This document shows positions 16,847 to 26,249 of a stretch of DNA of 64,000 nucleotides, piece after piece; the first letter of the stretch is position 1; every line of letters starts with the position of its first letter. The translations under genes and the position numbers were made by a program. Origin of the DNA: DASRIA01 sp963768885 (lineage in GTDB: Bacteria > Actinomycetota > Thermoleophilia > Solirubrobacterales > JBBDJG01). The stretch lies in assembly GCA_963768885.1 (NCBI GenBank), contig CAVYJN010000006.1, positions 372,001 through 436,000 of the forward strand. Reading direction: 5' to 3'. The notes below the pieces were generated by a model. The model was not told the origin of the DNA and did no database searches. It saw only the letters and a list, made by a program, of their open reading frames with translations.

Positions 16847-19450
16847 TCAGGCCGGACGCCCCTCGTAGCCCGCGCGCAACAGGTCCAACAGCTCGCTCAC
16901 CATCGGGATGCGCGGATTCGTGCGCACGCTCGGGTCCATGAAGGCCGCGCGCGCGAGGTCCGGAAGCGCGGCCTCGAACTCCTCGCGCGGCACGCCCGCC
17001 TCGGCCAGCGAGCGCGGGATCCCGACCTCGTCGAGCAGCTCGTCGACGCGCTCGAACAGCCGCGCGCGCCGCTCGTCGCGGCTGTGGGCGCCGAGCCCGA
17101 ACACGTACGCGATCTGCGCGTACTTCTCGGGGGCGACGTACGCGGTGTAGCTCGGCGCGGGCATGAACTTGCTCGGCAGCGACGCGTTGTAGCGCAGCAC
17201 GTGCGGCAGGAAGATCCCGTTGGCGCGACCGTGCGCGATGCCGAAGCGGGCACCGGTCGCGTGTGCGAGCGCGTGGCAGACGCCCACGAAGGCGTTCGAG
17301 AACGCGAGGCCGGCGATCGTCGCGGCGTTGGCCATCGCGGTGCGCGCCTCGAGGTCCGAGCCCTCGGCGTGCGCGCGCGGGAGGTTGCGCAGGATCAGGT
17401 TCACCGCCTGCATCGCGAAGGCGTCCGTGTAGGGCGACGCGAAGATCGACACGGCGGCCTCGAGCGCGTGCGTGAGCGCGTCGACGCCGGTGTCCGCCGT
17501 CACCTGCGCGGGCATCGTGAGCGTGAGGCGCGGCTCCACGATCGCCGTGTCGGGCACGAGCGAGTAGTCGACCAGCGTGACCTTGCGGTCGCCGACCGTG
17601 ATCACGGCCGCAGGCGAGACCTCGGACCCCGTGCCCGCGGTCGTCGGCACCGCGACGAGCCGCACGCGGTGGTCGATCTGCGGATAGCCCGCGACGCGCT
17701 TGCGCGCGTCGAGGAATGGGAGGGCGAGCTCGCGCATCTCGAGCTCGGGGCTCTCGTAGAACAGCCGCATCGCCTTCGCGGCGTCGAGCACCGACCCTCC
17801 GCCGAGGGCAAGGATCGTGTCGGGCTCGAAGCGCTCGAGCGCTTCGACTCCGGCGCGCACCTGCTCCTCCGGCGGCTCGGGTCCGATGTCGGCGAACACG
17901 TGCACGCTCGCGCCGCCGAGGAAGCGCCGCACGTCGTCGACGGCCCCGCGCGCCTCGCAGTCGGCATCGGTGACGACCATCACCTGGCGCGCGTCGAGCT
18001 GTCGCAGGTTCTCGAGCGCGCCCGTGTTGAAGTAGGTGTCCGACGGCACGCGGAACCACTGGGGCGGCGCCTGCCGGTGGGAGACCGCCTTGATGTTGAG
18101 CAGGTTGCGGTAGTTGATGTTGTCGGTCGTGTGCGAGCCGCCCCAAGTCCCGCATCCGAGCGAGAACGTCGGGGTCATCGAGTTGTAGACGCCGCCGAGC
18201 GCGCCCACGGCGGTCGGCGCGTTGACCAGGATCCGGCCGGTCCGGATGACGGCGGCGAACCGGTCGACGACGTCGCGGTCGCGCGCGTAGACCGCCGACG
18301 TGTGGCCCAGCCCGCCCGTCTCGGTGACCAGCTCGCAGGCCGCGATCCCGTGCTCGACCGACGGCGAGCGCACGATCCCCAGGACCGGCATGAGCTTCTC
18401 CTGGAGGAAGGGGTGCGCGGCCAGCTCGGTGACGTCGGAGGGCAGCGGCGCCACCAGCACCTTGGCGTCGGCGCGGATCTCGATTCCGGCCATCGCGGCG
18501 AGGTTCGGGCACGACTGGCCGAGGGCGGCCAGCTCGATGTCGCCGTCCTCGCCGACCAGCGCGCCCTCCAGGCGATGCACCTGCTCGTCGCTCAGGACCT
18601 GGGCGCCCATGCGCTCCAGCTCGGCCGTGAGCTCGTCGTAGACGGGCTCGTCGACGACGCAGGTCTGCTCCGCGGGGCAGATCACGGACGCGTCGAAGGT
18701 CTTCGAGATCAGGATGTCGACCACCGCCATGCGCACGTCCGCGCTGCGGTGCACGTACACGGGGGCGTTGCCGGAGCCGACGCCGAGGCACGGCTTGCCC
18801 GCCTCGTTCGTCGCCGCGACGGCCTTCGGCCCGCCCGTGGTCCAGATGAAGTCCACCCCGGGGTGGTGGAAGAGGTACTGGGAGACGTCGAGCGTCGGAT
18901 CGGGGATCACCTGCAGCGCGTGCGCCGGCAGGCCCGCGTCCTGCCCGGCGGCCTGGAGGATCTCGACCGCCCGCGTCGCGCAGCGCGCCGCGCGCGCGGA
19001 GGGCCGGAAGATCATGGCGTTGCGCGTCTTGGCAGCGACGATCCCCTTGAACAGCGCCGTCGAGGTGGGGTTGGTGATCGGGAGCAGGGCGAGCACGACG
19101 CCGATCGGCTCGGCCACGTACTCGATGTGCCGCTCGAGGTCCTCCTCGATCACGCCCACCGACGGCTTGTCCTTCAGGTAGTCCCACAGGAACTCGGTGG
19201 CGATGTAGTTCTTGATCACCTTGTCCTCGAACACGCCGAAGCCGGTCTCCTCCATCGCCAGCTCGGCCAGCTCGACCGCCGCCTCGAGGCCTGCGACCAC
19301 CATCGCCCACACGATGCGGTCGACGGACTCCTGGTCGAGCCGGCGCAGCTGCTGCGCCGCCGCCTGCGCCCGCTCGACGAAGTCGTCGAGGCGCGCGGCC
19401 TGGCCGGCGTCCACCCGGCCGTCCGCTTGCGTGGCTGTCGTGGAGGTCAT
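16847..19450 (-). CDS. adhE: Bifunctional acetaldehyde-CoA / alcohol dehydrogenase AdhE
   Basis: 867 residues from ATG 19450, chosen for the GGAGGG site upstream; an in-frame upstream start at 19537 adds 29 unlikely residues. Residues 1-440 are a CoA-acylating aldehyde dehydrogenase with catalytic cysteine in VICPAEQTCVV; residues about 450-867 are an iron-dependent alcohol dehydrogenase (LALGGGSVLDAAKAM, VPTTAGTGSEVSP, GVCHALAHATGARFGIAHGRAN for metal binding). It reduces acetyl-CoA to ethanol, reoxidising two NADH, when respiration stops; such enzymes form spirosomes. It is divergent from a WS/DGAT gene with a palindrome between. Confidence 0.95.
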   Translation of the reverse strand: MTSTTATQADGRVDAGQAARLDDFVERAQAAAQQLRRLDQESVDRIVWAMVVAGLEAAVELAELAMEETGFGVFEDKVIKNYIATEFLWDYLKDKPSVGVIEEDLERHIEYVAEPIGVVLALLPITNPTSTALFKGIVAAKTRNAMIFRPSARAARCATRAVEILQAAGQDAGLPAHALQVIPDPTLDVSQYLFHHPGVDFIWTTGGPKAVAATNEAGKPCLGVGSGNAPVYVHRSADVRMAVVDILISKTFDASVICPAEQTCVVDEPVYDELTAELERMGAQVLSDEQVHRLEGALVGEDGDIELAALGQSCPNLAAMAGIEIRADAKVLVAPLPSDVTELAAHPFLQEKLMPVLGIVRSPSVEHGIAACELVTETGGLGHTSAVYARDRDVVDRFAAVIRTGRILVNAPTAVGALGGVYNSMTPTFSLGCGTWGGSHTTDNINYRNLLNIKAVSHRQAPPQWFRVPSDTYFNTGALENLRQLDARQVMVVTDADCEARGAVDDVRRFLGGASVHVFADIGPEPPEEQVRAGVEALERFEPDTILALGGGSVLDAAKAMRLFYESPELEMRELALPFLDARKRVAGYPQIDHRVRLVAVPTTAGTGSEVSPAAVITVGDRKVTLVDYSLVPDTAIVEPRLTLTMPAQVTADTGVDALTHALEAAVSIFASPYTDAFAMQAVNLILRNLPRAHAEGSDLEARTAMANAATIAGLAFSNAFVGVCHALAHATGARFGIAHGRANGIFLPHVLRYNASLPSKFMPAPSYTAYVAPEKYAQIAYVFGLGAHSRDERRARLFERVDELLDEVGIPRSLAEAGVPREEFEAALPDLARAAFMDPSVRTNPRIPMVSELLDLLRAGYEGRPA

Positions 19451-19534
19451 CGTCCCGCCCTCCGGAGGAAGGTACGGGCCGGGGGGCGCGCCTGCCTCCG
19501 TGGAGACTGCGGATCGGGTGCGGTGGTGAATACG

Positions 19535-19563
19535 CATGCGGCACGGAGTGCCGCTGTCTAGCT
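19535..19563 (+). promoter_or_regulatory. WS/DGAT promoter with palindrome in its spacer
   Basis: GCGGCAC (19538-19544), GGA, GTGCCGC (19548-19554) form a perfect 7-3-7 palindrome. On the plus strand it fills the spacer between a -35-like CATGC (19535-19539) and -10-like TCTAGC (19557-19562), followed by 13 nt and ATG 19576. A repressor bound here would block WS/DGAT directly; AdhE starts 88 nt away in the other direction. Confidence 0.45.
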
Positions 19564-19575
19564 TGGGAAACGAGG

Positions 19576-21009
19576 ATGACCGACCACCTCACGCCCCTCG
19601 ACGCGACCTTTCTCGAGCTCGAGCAGTCCGACGAGTCCGCGCACATGCACATCGGCGGCGCGCTCGTGTTCGATCCGCGCCCGGACGGATCGGCGCCGAG
19701 CGTCGGAGACGTGTGCCGGCACCTCGACTCCCGGCTCTCGCGCCTGCCGCGCTACCGCCGCAAGCTGTCCGAGCCCCATACGGGCGGCCTCACATGGCCG
19801 GCGTGGGAGGACGACGAGCGCTTCCACCTCGCGTCCCACGTGCGCCACGCGGCGCTGCCCGCGCCCGGTGGGGGCCAGGAGCTGTGCGAGTGGCTCGGGG
19901 ACTACTGGTCGCACCGCCTGGACCGCCGCCGGCCGCTGTGGGAGGTCGTGCTGCTCGACGGCCTCGAGGGCGGTCGCTGGGCGCTCGTCACGAAGACGCA
20001 CCACGCGATGATGGACGGGGTCGGGTCGGTGGACGCGGGCTACCTGATGCTCGACGACGATCCCGAGTCCTCCGAGCAGCTCGGCACGCTCGAGGCGGCC
20101 CCGCCGGAGAGCCCGCCCGCGGATCGCTCTCGCCGCTCCCAGGTGGCGGGCGCGTTGCGGTGGATGCCCGAGCACCTGCTGCGCGCCGCACGCGGCGGCG
20201 CGGACGTCGCGCTGCATCCGCACAAGGCGCTCGAGATGCTGGAGCGCTCGCGTGCGACCGTCGAGCTGCTGATGCGCGACGAGGTGGTCAGGGCGCCGCG
20301 CTCCTCGCTCAACTGCGACATGGGCGCGACGCGCAGCTTCGCCGTCGTGCGCGTGCCGCTCTCCGACCTGAAGGCGATCAAGTCACGCCAGGGAGGCACG
20401 GTGAACGACGTCGCGCTCGCGGCCGTCACGGGCGGCCTGCGGCGACTGCTGACCGCGCGCGGGGAGGACCCGCCGGCCCAGGGCCTGCGCGCGATGGTCC
20501 CGATGAACGTGCGCCAGGCATCGGAGAAGCTCGCGCTCGGCAACAGGGTCTCTTCGCTGTTCGTGCACCTGCCGGTCGGGGTCGAGACCACGGCCGACCG
20601 CTACCGGCACGTGACGCGGGAGGCCGAGGCGCTCAAGTCCGGCACGCAGTCGCTCGGGACGTCGACGATCATCTCGCTCGCCGGCCTCGCGCCACCCGTG
20701 ATCCATGCGAGCATCGCGCGGAGCCTGTACGCGACGCGCCTCTTCAACGTGACGGTCACGAACGTGCCCGGGCCGCAGACGACGCTCTACGCGCTCGGCG
20801 CGCGGATGCGCGAGATCCTGCCCCTGGTCCCGCTCGCGGCCGAGCACGCGGTCGGCGTTGCGATCTTCTCCTACGACGGAAACGTCGTCTTCGGCATCAA
20901 CGCGGCGACGGACGCGGTTCCCGATCTGAACGTCCTGCGCGACGGCATCGCGGACGAGCTCCAGGCGCTGCGCGACCTTGCTGCCACGGCGCAGCCGGCC
21001 CCGATGTGA
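19576..21009 (+). CDS. WS/DGAT wax-ester/triacylglycerol synthase
   Basis: 477 residues, the normal family length. N-terminal LTPLDATFLELE and AHMHIGGALVF, then the catalytic HHAMMDG near residue 140, and in the C-terminal half LKAIKSRQGGTVNDVALAAVTGGLR, VPMNVR and NVTVTNVPGP. The second His of HHxxxDG acts as general base. The enzyme esterifies acyl-CoA to diacylglycerol or fatty alcohol on the cytoplasmic membrane face, giving storage lipid during growth arrest. Related to the truncated copy at 1-428 and to mycobacterial Tgs1. Its stop overlaps the next GTG start. Confidence 0.93.
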   Translation: MTDHLTPLDATFLELEQSDESAHMHIGGALVFDPRPDGSAPSVGDVCRHLDSRLSRLPRYRRKLSEPHTGGLTWPAWEDDERFHLASHVRHAALPAPGGGQELCEWLGDYWSHRLDRRRPLWEVVLLDGLEGGRWALVTKTHHAMMDGVGSVDAGYLMLDDDPESSEQLGTLEAAPPESPPADRSRRSQVAGALRWMPEHLLRAARGGADVALHPHKALEMLERSRATVELLMRDEVVRAPRSSLNCDMGATRSFAVVRVPLSDLKAIKSRQGGTVNDVALAAVTGGLRRLLTARGEDPPAQGLRAMVPMNVRQASEKLALGNRVSSLFVHLPVGVETTADRYRHVTREAEALKSGTQSLGTSTIISLAGLAPPVIHASIARSLYATRLFNVTVTNVPGPQTTLYALGARMREILPLVPLAAEHAVGVAIFSYDGNVVFGINAATDAVPDLNVLRDGIADELQALRDLAATAQPAPM

Positions 21010-22382
21010 GCATCACGGTCACAGAGGGCCGCGCCGACGAACGACGCAAGGTGCTGATCGCCGGCGGGGGCGTCGCCGGCGCAGAGACGCTCCTGGCCCT
21101 GAGCGCGATCGCGCCGTCCCGGGTATCGCTCGAGCTGATCGCGCCCGACCCGGACCTCACCTATCGGCCCCTCTCGGTCGCGGAGCCCTTCGGCCGAGCC
21201 ACGACGAGGCGGCTCCCGCTGGCCGAGCTCGCCGCCGACCGCGGGGCGCACTACCGGTGTGACGGGCTCGAGCGCGTGGACCCCGGCGGGCGCGTGGTGC
21301 ACACGAGCACGGGCGCCGCGCTTCCCTACGACTTCCTCGTGCTCGCGACAGGCGCGCGCGCGAGCGTCGCGCTGCCCGGGGCGGTCACGTTTCGCGGCCC
21401 CGCGGACATCATCGCGTTCGAGCAGCTGCTCGAGGGGGTGGAGGAGGGAGCCGTGCGACGGCTCGCGTTCGCGGTCCCGCACGGGGTCGCCTGGCCGCTG
21501 CCGATCTACGAGCTGGCCCTGATGACGGCCGCCCATCTCGCGGCCGCGGGCACCCCCGAAGTCGAGATCACGATCGTCACTCCCGAGCGCGAGCCGCTCG
21601 ACGTCTTCGGTCCCGCGCCGAGCAAGCGCGTGCGCGCGCTGGCCGAGGAGGCCGGGGTCCGGCTGCTCACCTCGCATGCGCCCTCCTCCGTGGAGCCCGG
21701 CAGCCTCGTGCTGATGAGCGGCGCGAGCGTGCCCGCCGACCGCGTCGTCGCGCTTCCGATGCTCGACGTCCCGCCGATACCGGGAGTCCCGCAGGGGCCG
21801 CGCGGGTTCATCCCGACCGACCCCTCGTTCCGGGTCGACGGGCTGGACGGCGTGTACGCGGCGGGGGACGTGTCCTGGTACCCGATCAAGCAGGGTGGGC
21901 TCGCGGCCCAGCAGGCGGACGTCGTCGCCACCGCGATCGCCGCCGCCGCCGGGGAGCCCGTCCGGGCGACGCCGTTTCACCCGGTGATGCGGGGCATCCT
22001 GATCACGGGCGACAGGCCGGTGCACATGCGCGGCGGCGACGGCTTCGATCCGGCGGCGGGCACCGAGCCCCTGTGGTGGCCGCCGGGGAAGGTCGCGGGC
22101 CGCTACATCACGCCCTATCTGGCCGAGCGCCGGGGTGACCTCCCGCATTCTCCGCTGGCCGAGATCGAGCACCCGACGCGCGACGAGGAAGGGGTGGACC
22201 AGCCGGGCGTGCTGGAGATGTCCCTTGCCGCCGCCGACGCCAGCGCCCTGTCCGAGGACTTCGAGGGAGCGCTTCGCTGGCTCGACGCGGCGGAGCAGCT
22301 CAATGTCGTGCTGCCGATCGACTACGCGCGCAGGCGTCGCGCCTGGAAACGCGCCCTCGCGGAGCAGCGACAGGCGAACTGA
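21006..22382 (+). CDS. FCSD/SQR-like FAD-dependent oxidoreductase (paralogue 1)
   Basis: 458 residues from GTG 21006, which overlaps the WS/DGAT stop. Motifs: VLIAGGGVAGAETLLAL (FAD Rossmann), LTYRPLSVAEPFG, PYDFLVLATGAR and VYAAGDVSWYPIKQGGLAAQQAD. Architecture is that of sulfide:quinone reductase/FCSD-type flavoproteins, but no paired catalytic cysteines are apparent, so sulfide need not be the substrate. A unique tail of about 70 residues follows (SLAAADASALSEDFEGALRWLDAAE). It is paralogous to 58249-59436 (shared RPLSV.EPFG, WPLP.YEL.LMTA). A role with storage lipid is suggested only by cotranscription. Confidence 0.82.
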   Translation: MSITVTEGRADERRKVLIAGGGVAGAETLLALSAIAPSRVSLELIAPDPDLTYRPLSVAEPFGRATTRRLPLAELAADRGAHYRCDGLERVDPGGRVVHTSTGAALPYDFLVLATGARASVALPGAVTFRGPADIIAFEQLLEGVEEGAVRRLAFAVPHGVAWPLPIYELALMTAAHLAAAGTPEVEITIVTPEREPLDVFGPAPSKRVRALAEEAGVRLLTSHAPSSVEPGSLVLMSGASVPADRVVALPMLDVPPIPGVPQGPRGFIPTDPSFRVDGLDGVYAAGDVSWYPIKQGGLAAQQADVVATAIAAAAGEPVRATPFHPVMRGILITGDRPVHMRGGDGFDPAAGTEPLWWPPGKVAGRYITPYLAERRGDLPHSPLAEIEHPTRDEEGVDQPGVLEMSLAAADASALSEDFEGALRWLDAAEQLNVVLPIDYARRRRAWKRALAEQRQAN

Positions 22383-22385
22383 GCC

Positions 22386-24719
22386 GTGGCCGTGCCGCTC
22401 GAGCAATGCGCGGACCTACCGGCGGCGCGTGTGGGCGGCAAGGCGAAGACGCTCGGCGCCGCGCTGCGGGCGGGATTTCCGGTCCCGCCCGGGGTCGTGA
22501 TCGAGCCCGGCGAGCCCGTCGACGTCGACGCGGTGGTCGCCCTGCTGGGCGAGGGCCCGTTCGCCGTGCGCTCCTCGTCCCCGCACGAGGACGGCGCGGA
22601 CGCCTCGTGGGCGGGGCAGTTCGTGACGCGGCTGTGGGTCGCCGCGGACTCGCTGGAGCGCGCCGTCGAGGACGTGCGCGCCTCGGGCACGGGCGCGGCG
22701 GCGCGCGCCTACGGCGGTCCGTCGGAGCCGATCCCGGCGCTCGTGCAGCCGATCGTGACCGCGGATGCCGCGGGCGTGATGTTCACGATCGACCCGCGCG
22801 ACGGGCGCGACGACCGGTGTGTGGTGGAGGCGGTCGCGGGCCTCGGCGAGCCGCTCGCGGACGGCCGCGCCGAGCCGGCCCGCTTCCTGGTCGACGCACT
22901 GTCGGAGCAGGTGATCGAAGCGGAGCGCGCGGAGGCGGCCGGCATCGACGGCGAGCGCCTGCGCGAGGTGGTCGCGCTCGGCCTGCGGGTGTCCGAGTGG
23001 CGCGGCGAGCCGCTCGATCTCGAATGGGCGTGGGCGCTGGGCCGCGCGTGGCTCCTGCAGGCCCGGCCGATCACGGCCGCGTCGTGGGCGCCGGCCCCGG
23101 GCCAGTGGACCGGCGCCAACTTCAAGGAGGTGATGCCGGGCGTCGTGACGCCGTTGACCGCGTCGCTGGGGCTCGAGCACGACTTCCCCCGCGCGGTGGG
23201 CGAGTTCGCCGCCGACCTCGGCGTGATTCCCGCCGGCGAGCGCGTCACCGAGGGCCGGCGCTTCTACGGCCACGCCTACTGGCGCGTGGACAAGGTCAAG
23301 GACGCGATGTCGAAGCTCCCGGGCTTCCGCGAGCGCTCGTTCGACGCGACGATCGGCATCGCGCCCGCCTACGACGGGGACGGCCGCGTGTCCGGCTGGA
23401 CTGCCACGACCCTGCGCCACGCCCTCCCCGCGCTGCGCGCGATGCGGCGCGCCTACCGCGACGACGGCCCGGCCGCGGGCCGCTACCGGGACGGGTTCGC
23501 GGCCGAGGAGCGGGAATGGCTTGCGATCGACTGGCAGTCGCTGCCGGACGGTGAGCTCGCCGAGCGCGTGCGCGAGGCGGTCCGGCAGCATTGGCGCACG
23601 AACCACTGGGCGATGCGGGTCTCGTTCCTCTCCGAGCAGGCGCAGGACGATCTGAGGACGGCGCTCACCCCGCTGAACGCGCGGCTCGATCCGCCCCCGA
23701 GCGAGGGTCTGCTGCTCGCCAACCTGGAAGAGCTCGCCACGGGTCGCGCCGCACGCGCCCTGGACGAGCTTGCCGCCCGTCACCGCGAATGGCGCCATGA
23801 GGTCGATGCCGCAACTGATCCCCGGGAGCTTCCCGCTCCGGTGCGCGACGAGTTCGAGGACCTCGTGGCGACCTTCGGCTACATGGCCGAGGCCGACGAG
23901 GAGCTCTCGCAGCCACGCTGGGAGGAGGATCCCGCTCTTCCTTTCGCGCTCCTGAAGGCGGCGATCGCCGTGGACGGGCACCCCGAGAGCACGAGCCAGG
24001 CGACCGGCGCCGCGGAGGAGCGCCGCGTGCTCGCCGCCGCGGGCCGGCGGGCAGGTTCGATCCGTCGCAAGCTGATGCGCGCGCGCCGCTACGCCTGGTG
24101 GCGCGAGGAGTTGCGCGACGTGCTCATGCGAACGAACCGGCTGCACCGGAGGGCGTTCCTGGCGCTCGGCCAGAGCTGGTCGCGGCGCGGGATGATCCAG
24201 CAGCCCGACGACGTCTTCTGGCTGACGGCTCCTGAGCTGGAGGCGGCGCTCGACGATCGCGACGCGCTGTCGCGCCTTGCCTCCGAGGTACCGCGCCGGC
24301 GCCGCCACGCCGACCGCTTTCGCCGCTGGCGCCCGCCCGAGACGCTCGGCGCCCCTCCGCGGGCATCGGCCGCCCCCGCCGGCGCGGCACGGTCGCTCGC
24401 GGGAACGGCGTGCTCGTCGGGGGTCGCGGAGGGCCCGGTCTGCGTGCTGCGCTCGCTCGACCAGGCGCCCTCGGTGAGGCCGGGATCGATCCTCGTGCTC
24501 GAATACTCGAACCCGGGGTGGACCCCGGTCTACACCGTTGCCGCCGGGCTGGTCACCGAGGAGGGAGGGTTGCTCTCGCACGGCTCGATCGTGGCGCGTG
24601 AGCGCGGCCTGCCGGCGGTGATCCAGGTTCGCGACGCCACGCGCCTGCTGCGCGACGGGCAGCGCGTGCGCATCGACGGCGACCGGGGCAGTGTGCTGGT
24701 GCTCGACGAAGGCGAATGA
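22386..24719 (+). CDS. PEP-synthase-like / rifampicin-phosphotransferase-like enzyme
   Basis: 777 residues, GTG start 3 nt after the previous stop. An N-terminal ATP-grasp domain (VGGKAKTLGAALRAGFPVPPGVVI, FAVRSSSPHEDGADASWAGQF, GVMFTIDP, LEWAWA..WLLQARPIT) is joined to a long central helical domain (about 270-650) and a C-terminal phospho-histidine swivel domain (GGLLSHGSIVARERGLPAVI). It lacks the PEP/pyruvate-binding barrel of true PEP synthase, so it matches the domain plan of rifampin phosphotransferase and related dikinases that move a phosphoryl group from ATP to a small molecule. Acceptor unknown; drug resistance should not be assumed. Confidence 0.8.
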   Translation: MAVPLEQCADLPAARVGGKAKTLGAALRAGFPVPPGVVIEPGEPVDVDAVVALLGEGPFAVRSSSPHEDGADASWAGQFVTRLWVAADSLERAVEDVRASGTGAAARAYGGPSEPIPALVQPIVTADAAGVMFTIDPRDGRDDRCVVEAVAGLGEPLADGRAEPARFLVDALSEQVIEAERAEAAGIDGERLREVVALGLRVSEWRGEPLDLEWAWALGRAWLLQARPITAASWAPAPGQWTGANFKEVMPGVVTPLTASLGLEHDFPRAVGEFAADLGVIPAGERVTEGRRFYGHAYWRVDKVKDAMSKLPGFRERSFDATIGIAPAYDGDGRVSGWTATTLRHALPALRAMRRAYRDDGPAAGRYRDGFAAEEREWLAIDWQSLPDGELAERVREAVRQHWRTNHWAMRVSFLSEQAQDDLRTALTPLNARLDPPPSEGLLLANLEELATGRAARALDELAARHREWRHEVDAATDPRELPAPVRDEFEDLVATFGYMAEADEELSQPRWEEDPALPFALLKAAIAVDGHPESTSQATGAAEERRVLAAAGRRAGSIRRKLMRARRYAWWREELRDVLMRTNRLHRRAFLALGQSWSRRGMIQQPDDVFWLTAPELEAALDDRDALSRLASEVPRRRRHADRFRRWRPPETLGAPPRASAAPAGAARSLAGTACSSGVAEGPVCVLRSLDQAPSVRPGSILVLEYSNPGWTPVYTVAAGLVTEEGGLLSHGSIVARERGLPAVIQVRDATRLLRDGQRVRIDGDRGSVLVLDEGE

Positions 24720-24743
24720 GAACCGCGACCGAGGAGGTTGACG

Positions 24744-25988
24744 ATGGCGACCACGACGCAGGGGATCACCAACGAGGCGGCGTTCGAGGTGATCGGCGCG
24801 TACCTCTCGCGCCACAAGGCGGACGCCTTCAGGGCATTGGGCGTCGACGCGGTCCAGGACCGCCGCGAGGGTGTGCGCATCTGGGACCTCGAGGGCAATT
24901 CGTTCATCAACTGCCGCAGCTCCGGGGGAGTTTTCAACTTCGGTCATCACCCGCGGTTCGCGGTCGACGCGCTGAAGGCCGCGCTCGACGAGCACGACAT
25001 GGGCGACTGGCTGCTCCCGTCGCTGAGACGCGCCAGGGGGGCCGAGGCGCTGGCCGCGATCCTGCCCGGTGACCTGCGCTACACGTTCTTCACCCCGTCG
25101 GGGGCGGAGGCGGTCGAGGTCGCCTGCAAGCTCGCGCGCGGCGTCACGGGGAGGGCGGGGATCGTGTGCGCCGAGCACGGCTACCACGGGCACGTGGGCT
25201 TCTCGCTGGCGATGGACGAGGACGAGTATTCACATTGGTTCAGGCCGCTCGTGCCCGGCATCTCGAAGGTGCCGTTCGGGGACGTCGATGCGATCGACCG
25301 CGCGGTCGGCGACGACACGGCCGCCGTGTGCCTGGAGACGATCCAGGCGACGGCGGGCATCGCGATCCCGCCGGACGGCTATCTCGAGCACGTGCGCCGC
25401 GTGTGCGACGAGCGCGGCGCGCTGCTGATCCTGGACGAGGTGCAGGCGGGCCTCGGGCGCACGGGACGCGTGTGGTCGTGCGAGCACTGGGGCGTGACGC
25501 CCGACCTGCTGGTGTCGGGCAAGGGCCTCGCGGCCGGGCTGTATCCGGTCTCGGCGTGCTCGTTCACGGAGCGCGTGGAGGCGTTCTTCGGCGAGGACCC
25601 CTTCTTCCACCCGTCGAGCTACGGCGGCTCCGAGCTCGCCGCGGTGGTCGTGGGGGAGGTCGCGGCGCGCGTCGCGGACCCGGGATTCCTCGCGCAGGTG
25701 ACCCGCATGGGGGAGCGTTTCGGTGCGGGCTTCGAGGACCTCCGGCGGCGCCACCCGCGGAAGCTCGCCGGCCACCGTGCGAAGGGCCTGATGATGGCGC
25801 TCCAGACGCACTCCGACGAGCAGGGCATCGAGCTGGCAAGGCGGTCGATCGAGCACGGCGTGCTCGCGATCTTCGCCAACAACCGCCGTTCGGCGCTGAT
25901 CGTGATGCCGCCCCTGGTGATCTCCGAGGACGAGGCCGACGAGGTGCTGGAGGGGCTCGACGCCGCCCTCGCCGCGACGGCCGGCTAG
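24744..25988 (+). CDS. Class III PLP-dependent aminotransferase
   Basis: 414 residues. ATG 24744 is preceded by GAGGAGG at 24731-24737, better than the TTG two codons upstream. Fold type I motifs: PSGAEAVEVACKLAR, GYHGHVGFSLA, LILDEVQAGLGRTG, and the PLP lysine in LLVSGKGLAAGLYP. Acetylornithine, ornithine, GABA and putrescine aminotransferases share these. Residues around the substrate site do not let me pick one. It follows the phosphotransferase-like gene by 24 nt, ending a four-gene run that begins with WS/DGAT, so a common pathway is possible. Confidence 0.86.
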   Translation: MATTTQGITNEAAFEVIGAYLSRHKADAFRALGVDAVQDRREGVRIWDLEGNSFINCRSSGGVFNFGHHPRFAVDALKAALDEHDMGDWLLPSLRRARGAEALAAILPGDLRYTFFTPSGAEAVEVACKLARGVTGRAGIVCAEHGYHGHVGFSLAMDEDEYSHWFRPLVPGISKVPFGDVDAIDRAVGDDTAAVCLETIQATAGIAIPPDGYLEHVRRVCDERGALLILDEVQAGLGRTGRVWSCEHWGVTPDLLVSGKGLAAGLYPVSACSFTERVEAFFGEDPFFHPSSYGGSELAAVVVGEVAARVADPGFLAQVTRMGERFGAGFEDLRRRHPRKLAGHRAKGLMMALQTHSDEQGIELARRSIEHGVLAIFANNRRSALIVMPPLVISEDEADEVLEGLDAALAATAG

Positions 25989-25989
25989 G

Positions 25990-26148
25990 TCAGCCGCCGC
26001 GCTGCGGCACTCCGCCCGCGCGCCCGAGGTCGAGCGCGACGGCGAGGATCAGGGTCGCCGTCCAGGCGTTCACGGGATCGGCCTTCAACGGCTCGTCGCC
26101 GCCGATGAGGTTGGCGATCAGCCAGATCGCGAACCAGAGGACTGTCAT
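25990..26148 (-). CDS. 52-residue membrane miniprotein
   Basis: ATG 26148 is preceded by TTGGAGG at the right distance. The protein has two short hydrophobic segments, MTVLWFAIWLIANLIGG and VNAWTATLILAVALDLG, separated by a charged loop (DEPLKADP). It sits downstream of the Nramp-like gene on the same strand (101-nt gap) and converges with the aminotransferase gene. Too short for standard gene finders. It could be a small subunit or regulator of the transporter; this is only positional inference. Confidence 0.6.
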   Translation of the reverse strand: MTVLWFAIWLIANLIGGDEPLKADPVNAWTATLILAVALDLGRAGGVPQRGG

Positions 26149-26249
26149 GTGCGTGCCTCCAATCGGGAGTGGCCGCGCGTCGTGCGGACGTCCGGCGTGG
26201 TGCTCATCGGGTGGAACCGTAGACCGGTGCCTGGATGGCGCCGCCGCGA

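Noticed and set aside
22386..24719. Calling this gene a rifampicin-resistance determinant
   Set aside because: The domain order fits rifampin phosphotransferase, but many relatives have other acceptors and there is no direct evidence for drug specificity.
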